NCBI RefSeq assembly: GCF_030271835.1
Contig: NZ_CP127389.1
Coordinates: 3,136,001-3,200,000, forward strand
Reading direction: 5' to 3'
DNA length: 64,000 bases
Source: Proteus appendicitidis
Lineage (GTDB): Bacteria; Pseudomonadota; Gammaproteobacteria; Enterobacterales; Enterobacteriaceae
Shown: positions 46,328 to 55,321 of the stretch, piece by piece
Numbering within the stretch: position 1 is the first letter of the stretch
Layout: each line of letters begins with the position of its first letter
Notes under the pieces: model-generated
What the model was told of the DNA's origin: nothing
Seen by the model: the letters and a program-made list of their open reading frames with translations, nothing else
The model's database searches: none
Position numbers and translations under genes: made by a program

Positions 46328-47572
46328 CTACGCTTTTGCTTCTTCATTATTGTTGTTGCTTTCTTTAATAAAGAGGCTTGCCACAATACCGATACAAATC
46401 AGAATAGCCGCAAAGTAGAAACCGGAGTCCATGCTACCTGTTTTGTCTGATAAGAAACCGGTTAATGTTGGGGCAAAAACAGAACCCAGCATACCGATAC
46501 AGTTATAGACACCAAACGATGTACCTAGTGCATGTCGCGGTGAGTTATCAGCAACCACAGCAACAAGTACTGGGTTTGTACTGATTTTACCAACAATACC
46601 GTAAAGGATCAGCGCGCCAATTAACACAGGCATTGATTCTGACATTGGCACAGCAAGAATAGCGACTAATGACAGCGGTAACATGATCAGTAATACAGGT
46701 TTACGACGACCAATTTTATCTGAAACCCAGCTAAAAATAAGTGAACCAGGAATAGCAAACCACGGCATTAATGAGGCGATAGTTGAAATTTGTGTCCCAG
46801 TAATTCCACGCTCAGTTTCTAAGTAGTACGGTAACCAAGTGACTAATACAAAGAAGCCATAGATTGAACAGAAGATGGTGACATACGCAAGGTTGATATT
46901 ACGATTACCAAATAAATCTTTAAATGTCAGTTTAACTTTCTGTTTGGGTGCGCCATTTTCTGCCGCAGGTTGTGCTTTTGGCTTATCTTTGATGATCCAT
47001 AACATAACCAAACCAATGATAATAATTGGTACACCAATGATATAGAACGGCGCGCGCCAGCTCATTCCCATCTCACCAACAGAAATACTTGAGATGTAGT
47101 AGCCAATCGATAAACCAAATGCCATACCACTATTGATAATCGCACTACCTAATGTAATACGATGTTTTGGTATCGCTTCTGAGGATAAACCATACTGAGG
47201 ACCATAATAGAAACCTTGGAATATCCCCACCATGACCCATGCAAACATAAAGGTCACGTAAGTTGGCATCATACCCGCAATAATGGTGAATCCACCAAAG
47301 AGAACAACACCTGTTACTAATACTTTTTTCTTACCTAAATAGTCACCAATCATGCCTGATGGAATATTTAGTGCAGTATATCCGATAAAGAAAATACTCA
47401 TGATGGAGCCAAGTTGAGCTTTGGATAGATCAAACTCAGCACCAATATTTACCATTAAAGGACCAACAATAGCACGGCTACCATACAGCGCAATCCAACC
47501 AAAGAAGAAGATAATGGTCAGTTTGACCCAATAAGGGACTTTGCCTTTCTCATTGACTTGTGCATCGTTCAT
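46328..47572 (-). CDS. MFS transporter, anion:cation symporter type
   Basis: 414 residues with 12 membrane segments. Features of the ACS family: GSRAIVGPLMVNIGAEFDLSKAQLGSIMS, FIGYTALNIPSGMIGDYLGKKKVL (signature between TM2 and TM3), a hydrophilic centre near 205-225, and WLPYYLETERGITGTQ. Members carry hexuronates, phthalate, allantoate and other organic anions. As last gene of the fdrA operon (25 bp after the carbamate kinase) it probably imports the substrate of that pathway, perhaps oxalurate or allantoate, or exports oxamate. Confidence 0.85.
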   Translation of the reverse strand: MNDAQVNEKGKVPYWVKLTIIFFFGWIALYGSRAIVGPLMVNIGAEFDLSKAQLGSIMSIFFIGYTALNIPSGMIGDYLGKKKVLVTGVVLFGGFTIIAGMMPTYVTFMFAWVMVGIFQGFYYGPQYGLSSEAIPKHRITLGSAIINSGMAFGLSIGYYISSISVGEMGMSWRAPFYIIGVPIIIIGLVMLWIIKDKPKAQPAAENGAPKQKVKLTFKDLFGNRNINLAYVTIFCSIYGFFVLVTWLPYYLETERGITGTQISTIASLMPWFAIPGSLIFSWVSDKIGRRKPVLLIMLPLSLVAILAVPMSESMPVLIGALILYGIVGKISTNPVLVAVVADNSPRHALGTSFGVYNCIGMLGSVFAPTLTGFLSDKTGSMDSGFYFAAILICIGIVASLFIKESNNNNEEAKA

Positions 47573-47597
47573 AATGACGCTCCTGAAAGCATTTTTA

Positions 47598-48503
47598 TTA
47601 AGACTTATAAATTAAAGTGCCAGACTGACCTTCAATAACTTGTTGAATATTCTGTAATGCACCAATATGAGCTTGTTGCCCGGTTGCATTAACAAAATCA
47701 CTCACTGCCATAATTTTTGGTCCCATTGCGCCATCAGCGACAGCCATTGGTGCAAGTTCTTCTGGTGTTGCTTCACGAATTGCAGCTTGTTCTGGTGTAC
47801 CCCAATTTTTATAAATAGCATCCGCCTCTGTTAAAATAACAAAGTGCTCTGCATTTAATTCACGAGAAATTAAAGCCGCAGTTAAATCTTTATCAATAAC
47901 AGCTTCACTACCAATAAACTCATTATTTGAATTGTTGACAGGAATACCGCCACCGCCACCACAAATAACAATATGACCTTTATCTAATAAAAGTCTTACT
48001 GCCTCGATATCAATAATCTTTTTCGGTGTTGGTGATGGCACTACACGACGATAATGTTTACCATCTTGTTTAAATGTCCATTGATACTTCGCAATTAACT
48101 CTGCTTTATCAGCTTCATCATAAATAGGGCCGATAAATTTACTAGGATCGTTAAATGCTTCATCATTAATATCAACTGAAACTCGAGTCATTACCGTTGT
48201 AATAGCTTGTTCAGGATGATTTTGATTAATTTTCTGCATCATCATATAGCCAATCATACCTTGGCTTTCTGCGACTAAAATATCCAATGGATATGCAGGA
48301 ACATCTTGATATGCAAGGTTTTGCAGTGCAAGCAATCCAACTTGAGGCCCATTACCATGTACTAATACAACACGATACTCTTTAGCTAATTTATTAATTG
48401 TCTCTGACATCAATTCAATATTTTTATATTGATTTTCAGCAGACAAAACTTCTCCGCGTTGCAATAATGCATTTCCGCCTAAAGCAATAACAATTGTTTT
48501 CAT
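47598..48503 (-). CDS. ybcF: Carbamate kinase of the oxamate carbamoyltransferase operon (YbcF/AllK)
   Basis: 301 residues. Makes ATP from carbamoyl phosphate and ADP, leaving carbamate (CO2 and NH3). Amino-acid-kinase fold: VIALGGNALLQRGE at the start, LVHGNGPQVGLLALQ, LDILVAESQGMIGYMM, PSPTPKKIIDIEAVRLLL, ICGGGGGIPV, GSEAVIDKDLTAALI and AMGPKIMAVSDFV. It matches E. coli YbcF closely and less so arginine-deiminase ArcC. Gap of 47 bp after the ylbF gene. Confidence 0.92.
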   Translation of the reverse strand: MKTIVIALGGNALLQRGEVLSAENQYKNIELMSETINKLAKEYRVVLVHGNGPQVGLLALQNLAYQDVPAYPLDILVAESQGMIGYMMMQKINQNHPEQAITTVMTRVSVDINDEAFNDPSKFIGPIYDEADKAELIAKYQWTFKQDGKHYRRVVPSPTPKKIIDIEAVRLLLDKGHIVICGGGGGIPVNNSNNEFIGSEAVIDKDLTAALISRELNAEHFVILTEADAIYKNWGTPEQAAIREATPEELAPMAVADGAMGPKIMAVSDFVNATGQQAHIGALQNIQQVIEGQSGTLIYKS

Positions 48504-48550
48504 AATTATCCGTATCCGAATGTTTATATAAATTCTTTTATTAAAAAAAT

Positions 48551-49378
48551 TTAATCAATATTTTGTTGTTGTTTTTTAACTTGGTAACCAATCCATAATC
48601 CCAGTAAGGTATCCGCGCCGGAATGATGACCAATAGAGAGTATTTCCAACATATCCTTAAAAATAATCTCTTTATTCTTTATTTTTTTACCTAGTTGAAT
48701 GAGATAGGTAGAAAATATTCCCTGTGTGGCATATTCCAAATAATGCTTACTGACAATGGTGGTCAATTCAGATAAAGGCGGTGTGTTATTAAAAAAATTA
48801 TTAAGTTTATTTTCTGGCTCCGCTAAATAATGTGCAAATAACATACCCACCAGCATATCATCTGAACTTGGCGTTAATCCGGGGCCTTTCCCTGTAAAAA
48901 TAGCCCAGTTAACAGCATTGCCTAATAGCTGATTATGAAACAGCTTAGTTAATAACTTTATTTCACTAAGTTGCGCGATTTGACGGTAATTTTTCAAAGA
49001 GCCGTATAACCCCGTTGCAATCGAGGGAGATAACAGAGAAAAAAAACTTTCTAACCAACGCAAATCTAAATTCGCTTTATCCTGTAAACGCAAATTCTCA
49101 TTTTGACCTGCGATCAATATGAGCTTATTTGCGAGCGTTGCTTGATGATTTTTAATATCCATCACAATCGAGGGATGGCACTGTTTTGCAAAATAATCAA
49201 AATCATCTTGTTTCAGTAACCATCCCATCGGGCTTAATCCTTTTCCTTCACGATGAAAAGTCATTAAGCGTTGCTGAGGACAAATGAAATTCAAAGCATG
49301 GTCATAAATGCCCACACATTTAATCTCACCTTCAAAATCAGTGATATGCTGGCTGGTTTGAAGTGCTTGAATTTGCAT
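48551..49378 (-). CDS. ylbF: DUF2877 subunit of oxamate carbamoyltransferase (YlbF/AllH)
   Basis: 275 residues, DUF2877 family. Landmarks: FHREGKGLSPMGWLLKQDDF, GKGPGLTPSSDDMLVGMLFAHYL and GHHSGADTLLGLWIGYQ, Gly/Ser-rich loops likely at an active site. In E. coli fdrA, ylbE and ylbF (allFGH) together are needed for oxamic transcarbamylase activity. Lies 42 bp after ylbE and before the carbamate kinase, the same order as in E. coli. Confidence 0.88.
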   Translation of the reverse strand: MQIQALQTSQHITDFEGEIKCVGIYDHALNFICPQQRLMTFHREGKGLSPMGWLLKQDDFDYFAKQCHPSIVMDIKNHQATLANKLILIAGQNENLRLQDKANLDLRWLESFFSLLSPSIATGLYGSLKNYRQIAQLSEIKLLTKLFHNQLLGNAVNWAIFTGKGPGLTPSSDDMLVGMLFAHYLAEPENKLNNFFNNTPPLSELTTIVSKHYLEYATQGIFSTYLIQLGKKIKNKEIIFKDMLEILSIGHHSGADTLLGLWIGYQVKKQQQNID

Positions 49379-49420
49379 AATGCCCCCTTTATTGCTGTGC
49401 TTTGCCGTTAGAAAACGAGA

Positions 49421-50686
49421 TTAAGCGTCGATACCTAGCTCTTCAGCAAGTGCAACAATCGCTTTTTCAAAGCAACCTAAAGGCGCTCGTACAGTACCCG
49501 CACCAATCTGACCAACACCCGGCTCTTTATGCGCAATACCAGTGTTAATCAGCGGGGTGATACCCGTTTCAACCACACGGCGAGCATCTAAACCTAAACA
49601 CGCACCTTGGAAATCCCAAGTTGGAATTTGCAACATCATGTTACGAGCAAGATAGATCTCTGCCATTTCTTCAGTCACTTCACGCGCCGCATCCATACCA
49701 CCAGATGCACCTACAAAGCGTGTTACACCAGGAGCCGCAACCATTGCTGCGCCACCAATACCGAATGTTTCAGTGATTGCACTGTCACCGATATCTGGGT
49801 TTGCATCTGCTTGGCTAAAGCCAGAGAAGAACAGACCTTGCGGTGTATTTACTGGAGCAGTGAACCATTGGTCACCCATTCCGCTGATTTTAATACCAAA
49901 GTTACTACCATTACGTGTCATTACAGTGACGATAGTACCTTGCTTGATTTGAGCGCCCGCATCCATCGCGGCTTTACAATAAGCCATGGCTAAGTTCAGG
50001 AAGAATTGGTCTGTAATGCTCAGGAATTTAGTCACTTTGGTGATTTCAGCTTCTTCAAAATCTAAAGTGCCTAGTACTGGTGCAAGCTGGCGCAATAACA
50101 GCGCAGATGCAGCGATATTACGTTGGTGGAATTCATCACCCATCGTAATGGCTTGCCCCATAATTGCCGTCAGATCGATACCGTTTTCAAACGTTGCAAT
50201 CGCTGCTTTTAATACTGGTGCTAAGCTATTTTGCATCCAATGTAAACGTTCTTGCACATCAGGACCGTAAGCACCAAAGCGCATTACTTTACCGATACCT
50301 TCGTTCATGTTGCAGTAAGCGTAGTTACCATGAATGTGGTTTTTGATAACCAGCATTGGCATATGCGCAGAAGTAATGCCGCCCATTGGGCCTACTGCAT
50401 TCACGTTATGGCAAGGAATAAACTCAATTTCACCCGCTTCTAACATTGCCAATGCTTGTTCTTCAGTTTCTGCCCAGCCTTCAAATAAAGAAGCACCGAT
50501 ACATGCACCGCGAACAGGGCCACTCATTTCACCCCAAGTTACTGGTGGACCCGCGTGAAGTAATTTTTTACCTGTCTCTAAAGTAGGAACAACTTCTTTT
50601 GCTAAGCTAACATCACACCAGTGAGGACGGGCTTCACGGATACGTTCGATAACTGCTTCATTCGCTTGTTCGATAGTTGAGTACAT
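49421..50686 (-). CDS. ylbE: DUF1116 subunit of oxamate carbamoyltransferase (YlbE/AllG)
   Basis: 421 residues, DUF1116 family, full length (the E. coli K-12 copy is frameshifted). Landmarks: LHAGPPVTWGEMSGPVRGACIGASLFEGWA, HNVNAVGPMGGITSAHMPM, VMTRNGSNFGIKISGMGDQWF, GIGGAAMVAAPGVTRFVGASGGMDAA. AAGGA precedes ATG 50686, and only 12 bp separate it from fdrA. It is taken as a subunit of the carbamoyltransferase that interconverts oxalurate + phosphate with oxamate + carbamoyl phosphate. Confidence 0.9.
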   Translation of the reverse strand: MYSTIEQANEAVIERIREARPHWCDVSLAKEVVPTLETGKKLLHAGPPVTWGEMSGPVRGACIGASLFEGWAETEEQALAMLEAGEIEFIPCHNVNAVGPMGGITSAHMPMLVIKNHIHGNYAYCNMNEGIGKVMRFGAYGPDVQERLHWMQNSLAPVLKAAIATFENGIDLTAIMGQAITMGDEFHQRNIAASALLLRQLAPVLGTLDFEEAEITKVTKFLSITDQFFLNLAMAYCKAAMDAGAQIKQGTIVTVMTRNGSNFGIKISGMGDQWFTAPVNTPQGLFFSGFSQADANPDIGDSAITETFGIGGAAMVAAPGVTRFVGASGGMDAAREVTEEMAEIYLARNMMLQIPTWDFQGACLGLDARRVVETGITPLINTGIAHKEPGVGQIGAGTVRAPLGCFEKAIVALAEELGIDA

Positions 50687-50698
50687 ATCTGCAATTCC

Positions 50699-52366
50699 TT
50701 ATTTCAATTTCTTTAATATTTCAGCCAGTTTTTTATTGCCACCTGCGACAGGCGCCCACTGATAATGAACAACAGGGGTGCCACTTGATTGCAGATCGTC
50801 TGCAAAGCTACGTAATCCTGCGTTGATCACAGAGATCCCGTTAAGCAGTGGCGACACTTCAGCATGTGCTTCTGCTGGATGTGGCTGGATTAATTCTTTG
50901 GCTAATAAAACGGCTTCTGGCAACGTATCCATCACAATAATGCCCGCTTCTTTTAGCTGTTTTTGCTGTTCGCTACGGTTTTGTGGATCGTCTTCAGTAC
51001 CAGTGATAGTTGCGATAGTGATCAGTGGATTTGCTTCGCCACGTTTCTCATTCAGTTTTTTGATTTCCTGAATTAACGCGCCAGCTGGATCTTGAGTTGC
51101 GCCATAACCAATAACAAAATCAACCAGTAACACGCCCGCTTCGGTTTTATTGCTTAACTCACTGATAAATTTGTTACGTGTAGATGGGTCAATCATTGGG
51201 TGTGGTTTACCCTGTGTATAGAAGTCATCACCCATATCGATAATTTTGTGACCATCAGCATCTAGCATCGTGCCTTGTTTATGCTCGTTATCGACTTCAA
51301 CATTGAGTTTTTCAGATAACAACATGGCGCACTCAGCGGCTAACGTACCACCCGCATAAAGACCAATGATTTTCTTACCCGCTACTTTTGGTAATTCCGC
51401 GGCAATATCTTCAACACGAGCTAATTCAGCCGCGATACGTGCAGTTTCATCTAAAGTACGAGTGAAATAGATATTGTCGTCTTGGAATTTCTCAGGGGTT
51501 GTTCCTAAGAATTGAGCCACAATCGGTTTATTATGGCGTTTCATCTCAGCAATGATTTTTTGACGAACTGCTGGTGCTGGTGGCTTAGAAACAAAAGCAA
51601 TCACTCTAGTATTAGGATCAGCAGCCAGCATATTGATAGCAGTTATTGCACTGATACCACCAATTTGCTCTGTTAGATCACGACCACCTAAACCGATAGA
51701 GTGAGAAATACCTTGGCGTTGTAAAACAATTTGTGAGGTGATTTCTTGAATACCCGTACCTGATGCACCCACAATACCTATTGAACCTTTAGGCGCAATA
51801 TTTGCGAAAGCAAGAGGAGCACCAGCAATATTTGCCGTACCACAGTCAGGTCCCATCACAATCAGACCTTTGGCGGCTGCTTTTTCTTTTAATGCTTTTT
51901 CATCTGCGATAGAAACGTTGTCAGAGAACAACATAACGTTACAGCCATCTTCTAAACCGGTATCAGCTAATTCAGCCGCATATTCACCCGCAATAGAGAT
52001 AAGTAACATATTGGCATTCGTACTTTTTTGTTTCGCGGTACGCCAGCTACGCACTGTCGTTAATTTGTTGCCACCTTTTTGACCACTGGCTATCTCTGCC
52101 AGTGCTTCTTCCAATGCCGTAGAAATCATATCGATAATGGAAGGATCGTCTGATTCCGCTTTAATCGAAACACAAATGTCATTTGGTGTTGCTTCGTTAA
52201 ACATGTCATGCCAGAAACCGGTGACATCGAGAAGAGATTTATTCGCTGGTGTTCCCATCATGACGGAAATTTCTTCCACCTCTGGGGCTTCACTTAATTT
52301 TCGGGAAATAATCATCAGGCTTACTGAATCCTGAAAGCTCCCTTTTTTAATAAAAGCATGGATCAT
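50699..52366 (-). CDS. fdrA: FdrA (AllF), acyl-CoA synthetase-fold subunit of oxamate carbamoyltransferase
   Basis: 555 residues, same length class as E. coli FdrA, with near-identical opening MIHAFIKKGSFQDSVSLMIISRKLSE. Succinyl-CoA-ligase-like domains: GPDCGTANIAGAPLAFAN, GIVGASGTGIQEITSQ, GLGGRDL around residues 170-240, then a second domain with GLYAGGTLAAECAMLLSE and MIDPSTRNKFI. The name comes from a suppressor of ftsH phenotypes, but genetic work in E. coli places it in oxamic transcarbamylase (allF). First gene of the operon; a CRP-like palindrome sits 173 bp upstream. Confidence 0.93.
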   Translation of the reverse strand: MIHAFIKKGSFQDSVSLMIISRKLSEAPEVEEISVMMGTPANKSLLDVTGFWHDMFNEATPNDICVSIKAESDDPSIIDMISTALEEALAEIASGQKGGNKLTTVRSWRTAKQKSTNANMLLISIAGEYAAELADTGLEDGCNVMLFSDNVSIADEKALKEKAAAKGLIVMGPDCGTANIAGAPLAFANIAPKGSIGIVGASGTGIQEITSQIVLQRQGISHSIGLGGRDLTEQIGGISAITAINMLAADPNTRVIAFVSKPPAPAVRQKIIAEMKRHNKPIVAQFLGTTPEKFQDDNIYFTRTLDETARIAAELARVEDIAAELPKVAGKKIIGLYAGGTLAAECAMLLSEKLNVEVDNEHKQGTMLDADGHKIIDMGDDFYTQGKPHPMIDPSTRNKFISELSNKTEAGVLLVDFVIGYGATQDPAGALIQEIKKLNEKRGEANPLITIATITGTEDDPQNRSEQQKQLKEAGIIVMDTLPEAVLLAKELIQPHPAEAHAEVSPLLNGISVINAGLRSFADDLQSSGTPVVHYQWAPVAGGNKKLAEILKKLK

Positions 52367-52538
52367 TATGATATCCTTAACGCATTTAATATATGTAACA
52401 GCACATATCTATTTGCATTTCGTTTTTTTGATAATAAGAAGCCTATTTGCTTAAGTTATTAAGCAATATAAATAAATGTTTGATTTATTAATTTCTAATC
52501 TCTGCATATAAACATACTGAAGAAATATCGAAATGTAG

Positions 52539-52554
52539 AGTGACAGAAGTCACA
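52539..52554. promoter_or_regulatory. CRP-like palindrome upstream of fdrA
   Basis: AGTGA-CAGAAG-TCACA matches the CRP consensus TGTGA-N6-TCACA at 9 of 10 positions and is itself a dyad (GTGAC/GTCAC). Its centre is about 180 bp from the fdrA start codon. Binding by CRP is inferred. Confidence 0.6.
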
Positions 52555-52850
52555 CTTATTTATTGTAAAAAATTTTTATTTAATCGAACGATATTTATTA
52601 AATAAATTATGATGAGAAAAGTTTATTAATTTAAGAATAAAGCCTAAAACTTCAGAGAAGGATTTAACGAACAAGAAACAACCACAAGGATATAAACTTC
52701 AAATAAAACAAAGACAATCAACTGTTAAGTTACAATTTTATAACATACCGCAATAAATGATTATTATCAACAAATAAAAAAAGGCTATTTTTCTTTGTTA
52801 AATTTTTAAATTATCTTTTATTTTTAATTGCATTTAATTTTATAAAAAAC

Positions 52851-52881
52851 AAAAAAAAGCCTTGTATTTAATAAGGCTTTT
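52851..52881 (-). terminator. Minus-strand terminator of a decayed yceI-like gene
   Basis: AAAAGCCTT (52855-52863) pairs with AAGGCTTTT (52873-52881), loop 9 nt; the A run 52851-52858 gives an eight-T tail on the minus strand. It lies 37 bp beyond the stop codon of the YceI remnant, exactly where that gene would end. Confidence 0.82.
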
Positions 52882-52917
52882 AAAATAGAAAGAATATTTA
52901 ATATATGACTTAAGTTA

Positions 52918-53030
52918 CTACTTAATAGCTTCAACTTTAATTTTTAATATCATATTATCAACCATCCCTTCTTTAACTAAAAAGTCTACGTCCCAATCCA
53001 AACGTTTAATGGTTGTTTAAAAATTCCCCC
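52918..53030 (-). pseudogene. C-terminal remnant of a YceI-family gene
   Basis: On the minus strand the 32 codons ending at TAG 52918-52920 read TTIKRLDWDVDFLVKEG then MVDNMILKIKVEAIK, the typical end of YceI periplasmic isoprenoid-binding proteins (xTIKRxDWGV...VxVEA). An in-frame TAA (53017-53019) stands immediately upstream, and GEF in a shifted frame precedes it, so the gene is frameshifted and truncated. Nothing of the other 150 or so residues is visible. Too short for a confident search-free call beyond the tail motif. Confidence 0.65.
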
Positions 53031-53085
53031 ACAAACAGGTGCATTAAATAACTAAGGGCTGACGACGAGAACACGTCAAGGATAA

Positions 53086-53253
53086 GCTACAATTTTCATT
53101 GTTAAACTTGGAGCATCTAGCGGTTATGCTCTTACTCGTAAAGCTGGATCAAGACCTTCACTAATTACAGCAACAGGACACGAGAGTTTAATGGTGTCAG
53201 TTAGGTGGTTTTGTGCTGGACAAATAACGTATCAGTTATTCAGCTATTGTTAA
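53086..53253 (+). other. Open 55-codon frame in a less AT-rich island, unidentified
   Basis: Between TAA at 53083 and TAA at 53251 the frame reads ATIFIVKLGASSGYALTRKA then GSRPSLITATGHESLM, with no usable start near its 5' end. Base composition is visibly higher in G+C than on either side. I do not recognise it; a fragment of a decayed gene or mobile element is the likeliest reading. Confidence 0.35.
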
Positions 53254-53675
53254 TAACATTATAATCACATAGGTTAATAAAATTAAAACGACCTAAAATA
53301 ATAACATAATCCTTTATAACATTATGAATTTAATATTATAAATGTGATACGAGATAAATTTACATACCATAATTATATTTTATTTCCACCTATCATTGAA
53401 TTTAGTTTTTATTATTAACATTTAGTTATAATAAAAATAATTACAAAAACAACAATAAAAACATAAAGATAAATAATTACCCCGTATTTTAATAACATTA
53501 AGTTACATAAAATTTCTTATTTTAAAATTAAGTTAATAAATAATTTTATTTTTATGACACTAATCAATGAATATTTAATAATATGTTAATAAAATTGCCT
53601 TCAATAAAAATACTTATTAGCTTTACTTTTTACTTCCGATTATTTATTTAACCTGCAACCTAATGGAATAACCTG

Positions 53676-55148
53676 ATGAATAAATTAACTCCATTACGAC
53701 CTATACCGACATTAATCGCCGTTTCTATTACTCTTATTATCTGGTTTCTTATCCCCGTACCACAAGGGGTTGATCCCAATGCTTGGCATTTATTAGCGCT
53801 CTTTGTCGGCACTATTGCCGCCATTATTGGTAAAGCACTTCCTATCGGTGCTGTTTCTATTATTGCTATCGCATTAGTCGCTGTTACAGGTGTCACTAAT
53901 CCTCATTCAACTAAAGCCGCTATTGGTGACGCATTAAGTGGATTTTCCAATGATCTTATCTGGTTAATTGGTATTTCCATTATGGTATCCATGAGTCTAA
54001 ATAAAACAGGGCTAGGTGCTAGAATTGGTTATTATTTTATTTCCCTTTTTGGAAAAAGAACCATTGGAATAGCCTATTCATTAGCAATTGCCGAAACAAT
54101 ATTAGCCCCTGTAACACCAAGTAATACCGCTCGTGGTGGTGGGATCATTCACCCAATTATGCGATCAATTTCAGATAGTTTTAACTCTAAGGCGGAAGAT
54201 GGTACAAGTGGTAAAATAGGCCGTTACCTCTCTTTAGTGAACTACAATATAAATCCAATTACTTCTGCCATGTTTATTACGGCAACAGCGCCTAATCCGC
54301 TAATTGTCAGTTTAATTATTAGTGAAACAGATCCTACACATGAGCTTAGTTGGTCTATGTGGGCAATTGCGGCTTTTGTGCCAGCTATCGTTTCATTAAT
54401 TTTAATGCCTATTGTTATCTATCTACTTTATAAGCCTGAAATAACTAGTACGCCAAATGCCCCTCATTTTGCCAAAGAGCGTTTAGCGCAATTAGGTCCT
54501 ATTTCATTACCTGAAAAAATAACACTTGCCGTCTTCGCTCTATTATTAATTATGTGGGCGGGTGTCCCAGCATTATTATTTGGTGATGGATTTAGTATTA
54601 ATGCAACAACAGCAGCCTTTATTGGTTTATCCATTTTATTATGTACAGGCGTTTTGAATTGGGATGATATTTTAAAAAACAAAGGTGCATGGGATACCGT
54701 AGTTTGGTTCTCAGCCTTAGTCATGATGGCATCCTTCTTAGGAAAATTAGGATTAATTAAGTGGCTATCACTCAGTGTCGGCGCAAGTATTGATAGTATG
54801 GGGATCAGCTGGGTTAGTGGCATGGTGTTATTGGTGCTGATTTATGTTTATTCTCACTATTTCTTTGCCAGTACTACAGCCCATATTACCGCAATGTTTG
54901 CAGCATTCTATGCCGCTGGTTTAGCCCTTGGCGCACCACCAATGTTATTAGGTCTTATTTTGGCATTCTCATCTTCATTAATGATGTCATTAACGCATTA
55001 TGGTACAGGTACTGCGCCAATTATTTTCGGTTCAGGCTATGCCACATTGGGTGAATGGTGGAAAACAGGATTTGTGATGAGTGTAGTTAACCTCATTATT
55101 TGGATCACGCTCGGTAGTGTATGGTGGAAAGTGTTGGGATATTGGTAG
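53676..55148 (+). CDS. DASS-family anion transporter (CitT/TtdT-like)
   Basis: 490 residues, about 12-14 membrane segments. Divalent anion:sodium symporter/antiporter family: PVTPSNTARGGGIIHPIM (first SNT motif, about 145-162), and the second half YFFASTTAHITAMFAAFYAAG and HYGTGTAPIIFGSGY. Antiporters of this branch exchange succinate with citrate, tartrate or 2-oxoglutarate; which one is not readable. It stands alone on the plus strand, preceded by about 420 bp of AT-rich DNA. Confidence 0.88.
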   Translation: MNKLTPLRPIPTLIAVSITLIIWFLIPVPQGVDPNAWHLLALFVGTIAAIIGKALPIGAVSIIAIALVAVTGVTNPHSTKAAIGDALSGFSNDLIWLIGISIMVSMSLNKTGLGARIGYYFISLFGKRTIGIAYSLAIAETILAPVTPSNTARGGGIIHPIMRSISDSFNSKAEDGTSGKIGRYLSLVNYNINPITSAMFITATAPNPLIVSLIISETDPTHELSWSMWAIAAFVPAIVSLILMPIVIYLLYKPEITSTPNAPHFAKERLAQLGPISLPEKITLAVFALLLIMWAGVPALLFGDGFSINATTAAFIGLSILLCTGVLNWDDILKNKGAWDTVVWFSALVMMASFLGKLGLIKWLSLSVGASIDSMGISWVSGMVLLVLIYVYSHYFFASTTAHITAMFAAFYAAGLALGAPPMLLGLILAFSSSLMMSLTHYGTGTAPIIFGSGYATLGEWWKTGFVMSVVNLIIWITLGSVWWKVLGYW

Positions 55149-55177
55149 AGCTTTAGTTCTTTAATTTTAATAGCAAA

Positions 55178-55199
55178 AGAGCAAGGTTTCCCTTGCTCT
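55178..55199. terminator. Hairpin between the DASS gene and the histidine phosphatase
   Basis: AGAGCAAGG (55178-55186) and CCTTGCTCT (55191-55199) with loop TTTC, 30 bp after the transporter stop, between convergent genes. No strong T run. Confidence 0.55.
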
Positions 55200-55321
55200 G
55201 ATTTAATATCGGAGTGACTTATTTTACATTTCAGATTTAAATTCTAACTTTAAATTCTGGTCTTGAATAATAAATATGTTTAAAACAATATGATTAATTT
55301 GAAAACCACTTCTTATTAACC

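Larger units (their letters stand above)
52367..53675. other. 1.3-kb largely non-coding region with decayed gene remnants
   Basis: From left: fdrA leader and promoter region with a CRP-like palindrome (52539-52554); a minus-strand terminator (52851-52881); the tail of a YceI gene (52918-53030); a less AT-rich island (about 53035-53253); then about 420 bp of very AT-rich DNA up to the DASS transporter gene, whose promoter must lie there. Confidence 0.7.

Noticed and set aside
49607..50558. Several plus-strand frames opposite ylbE
   Set aside because: All lie within conserved ylbE coding sequence and overlap one another; none has a ribosome site or a recognisable family.
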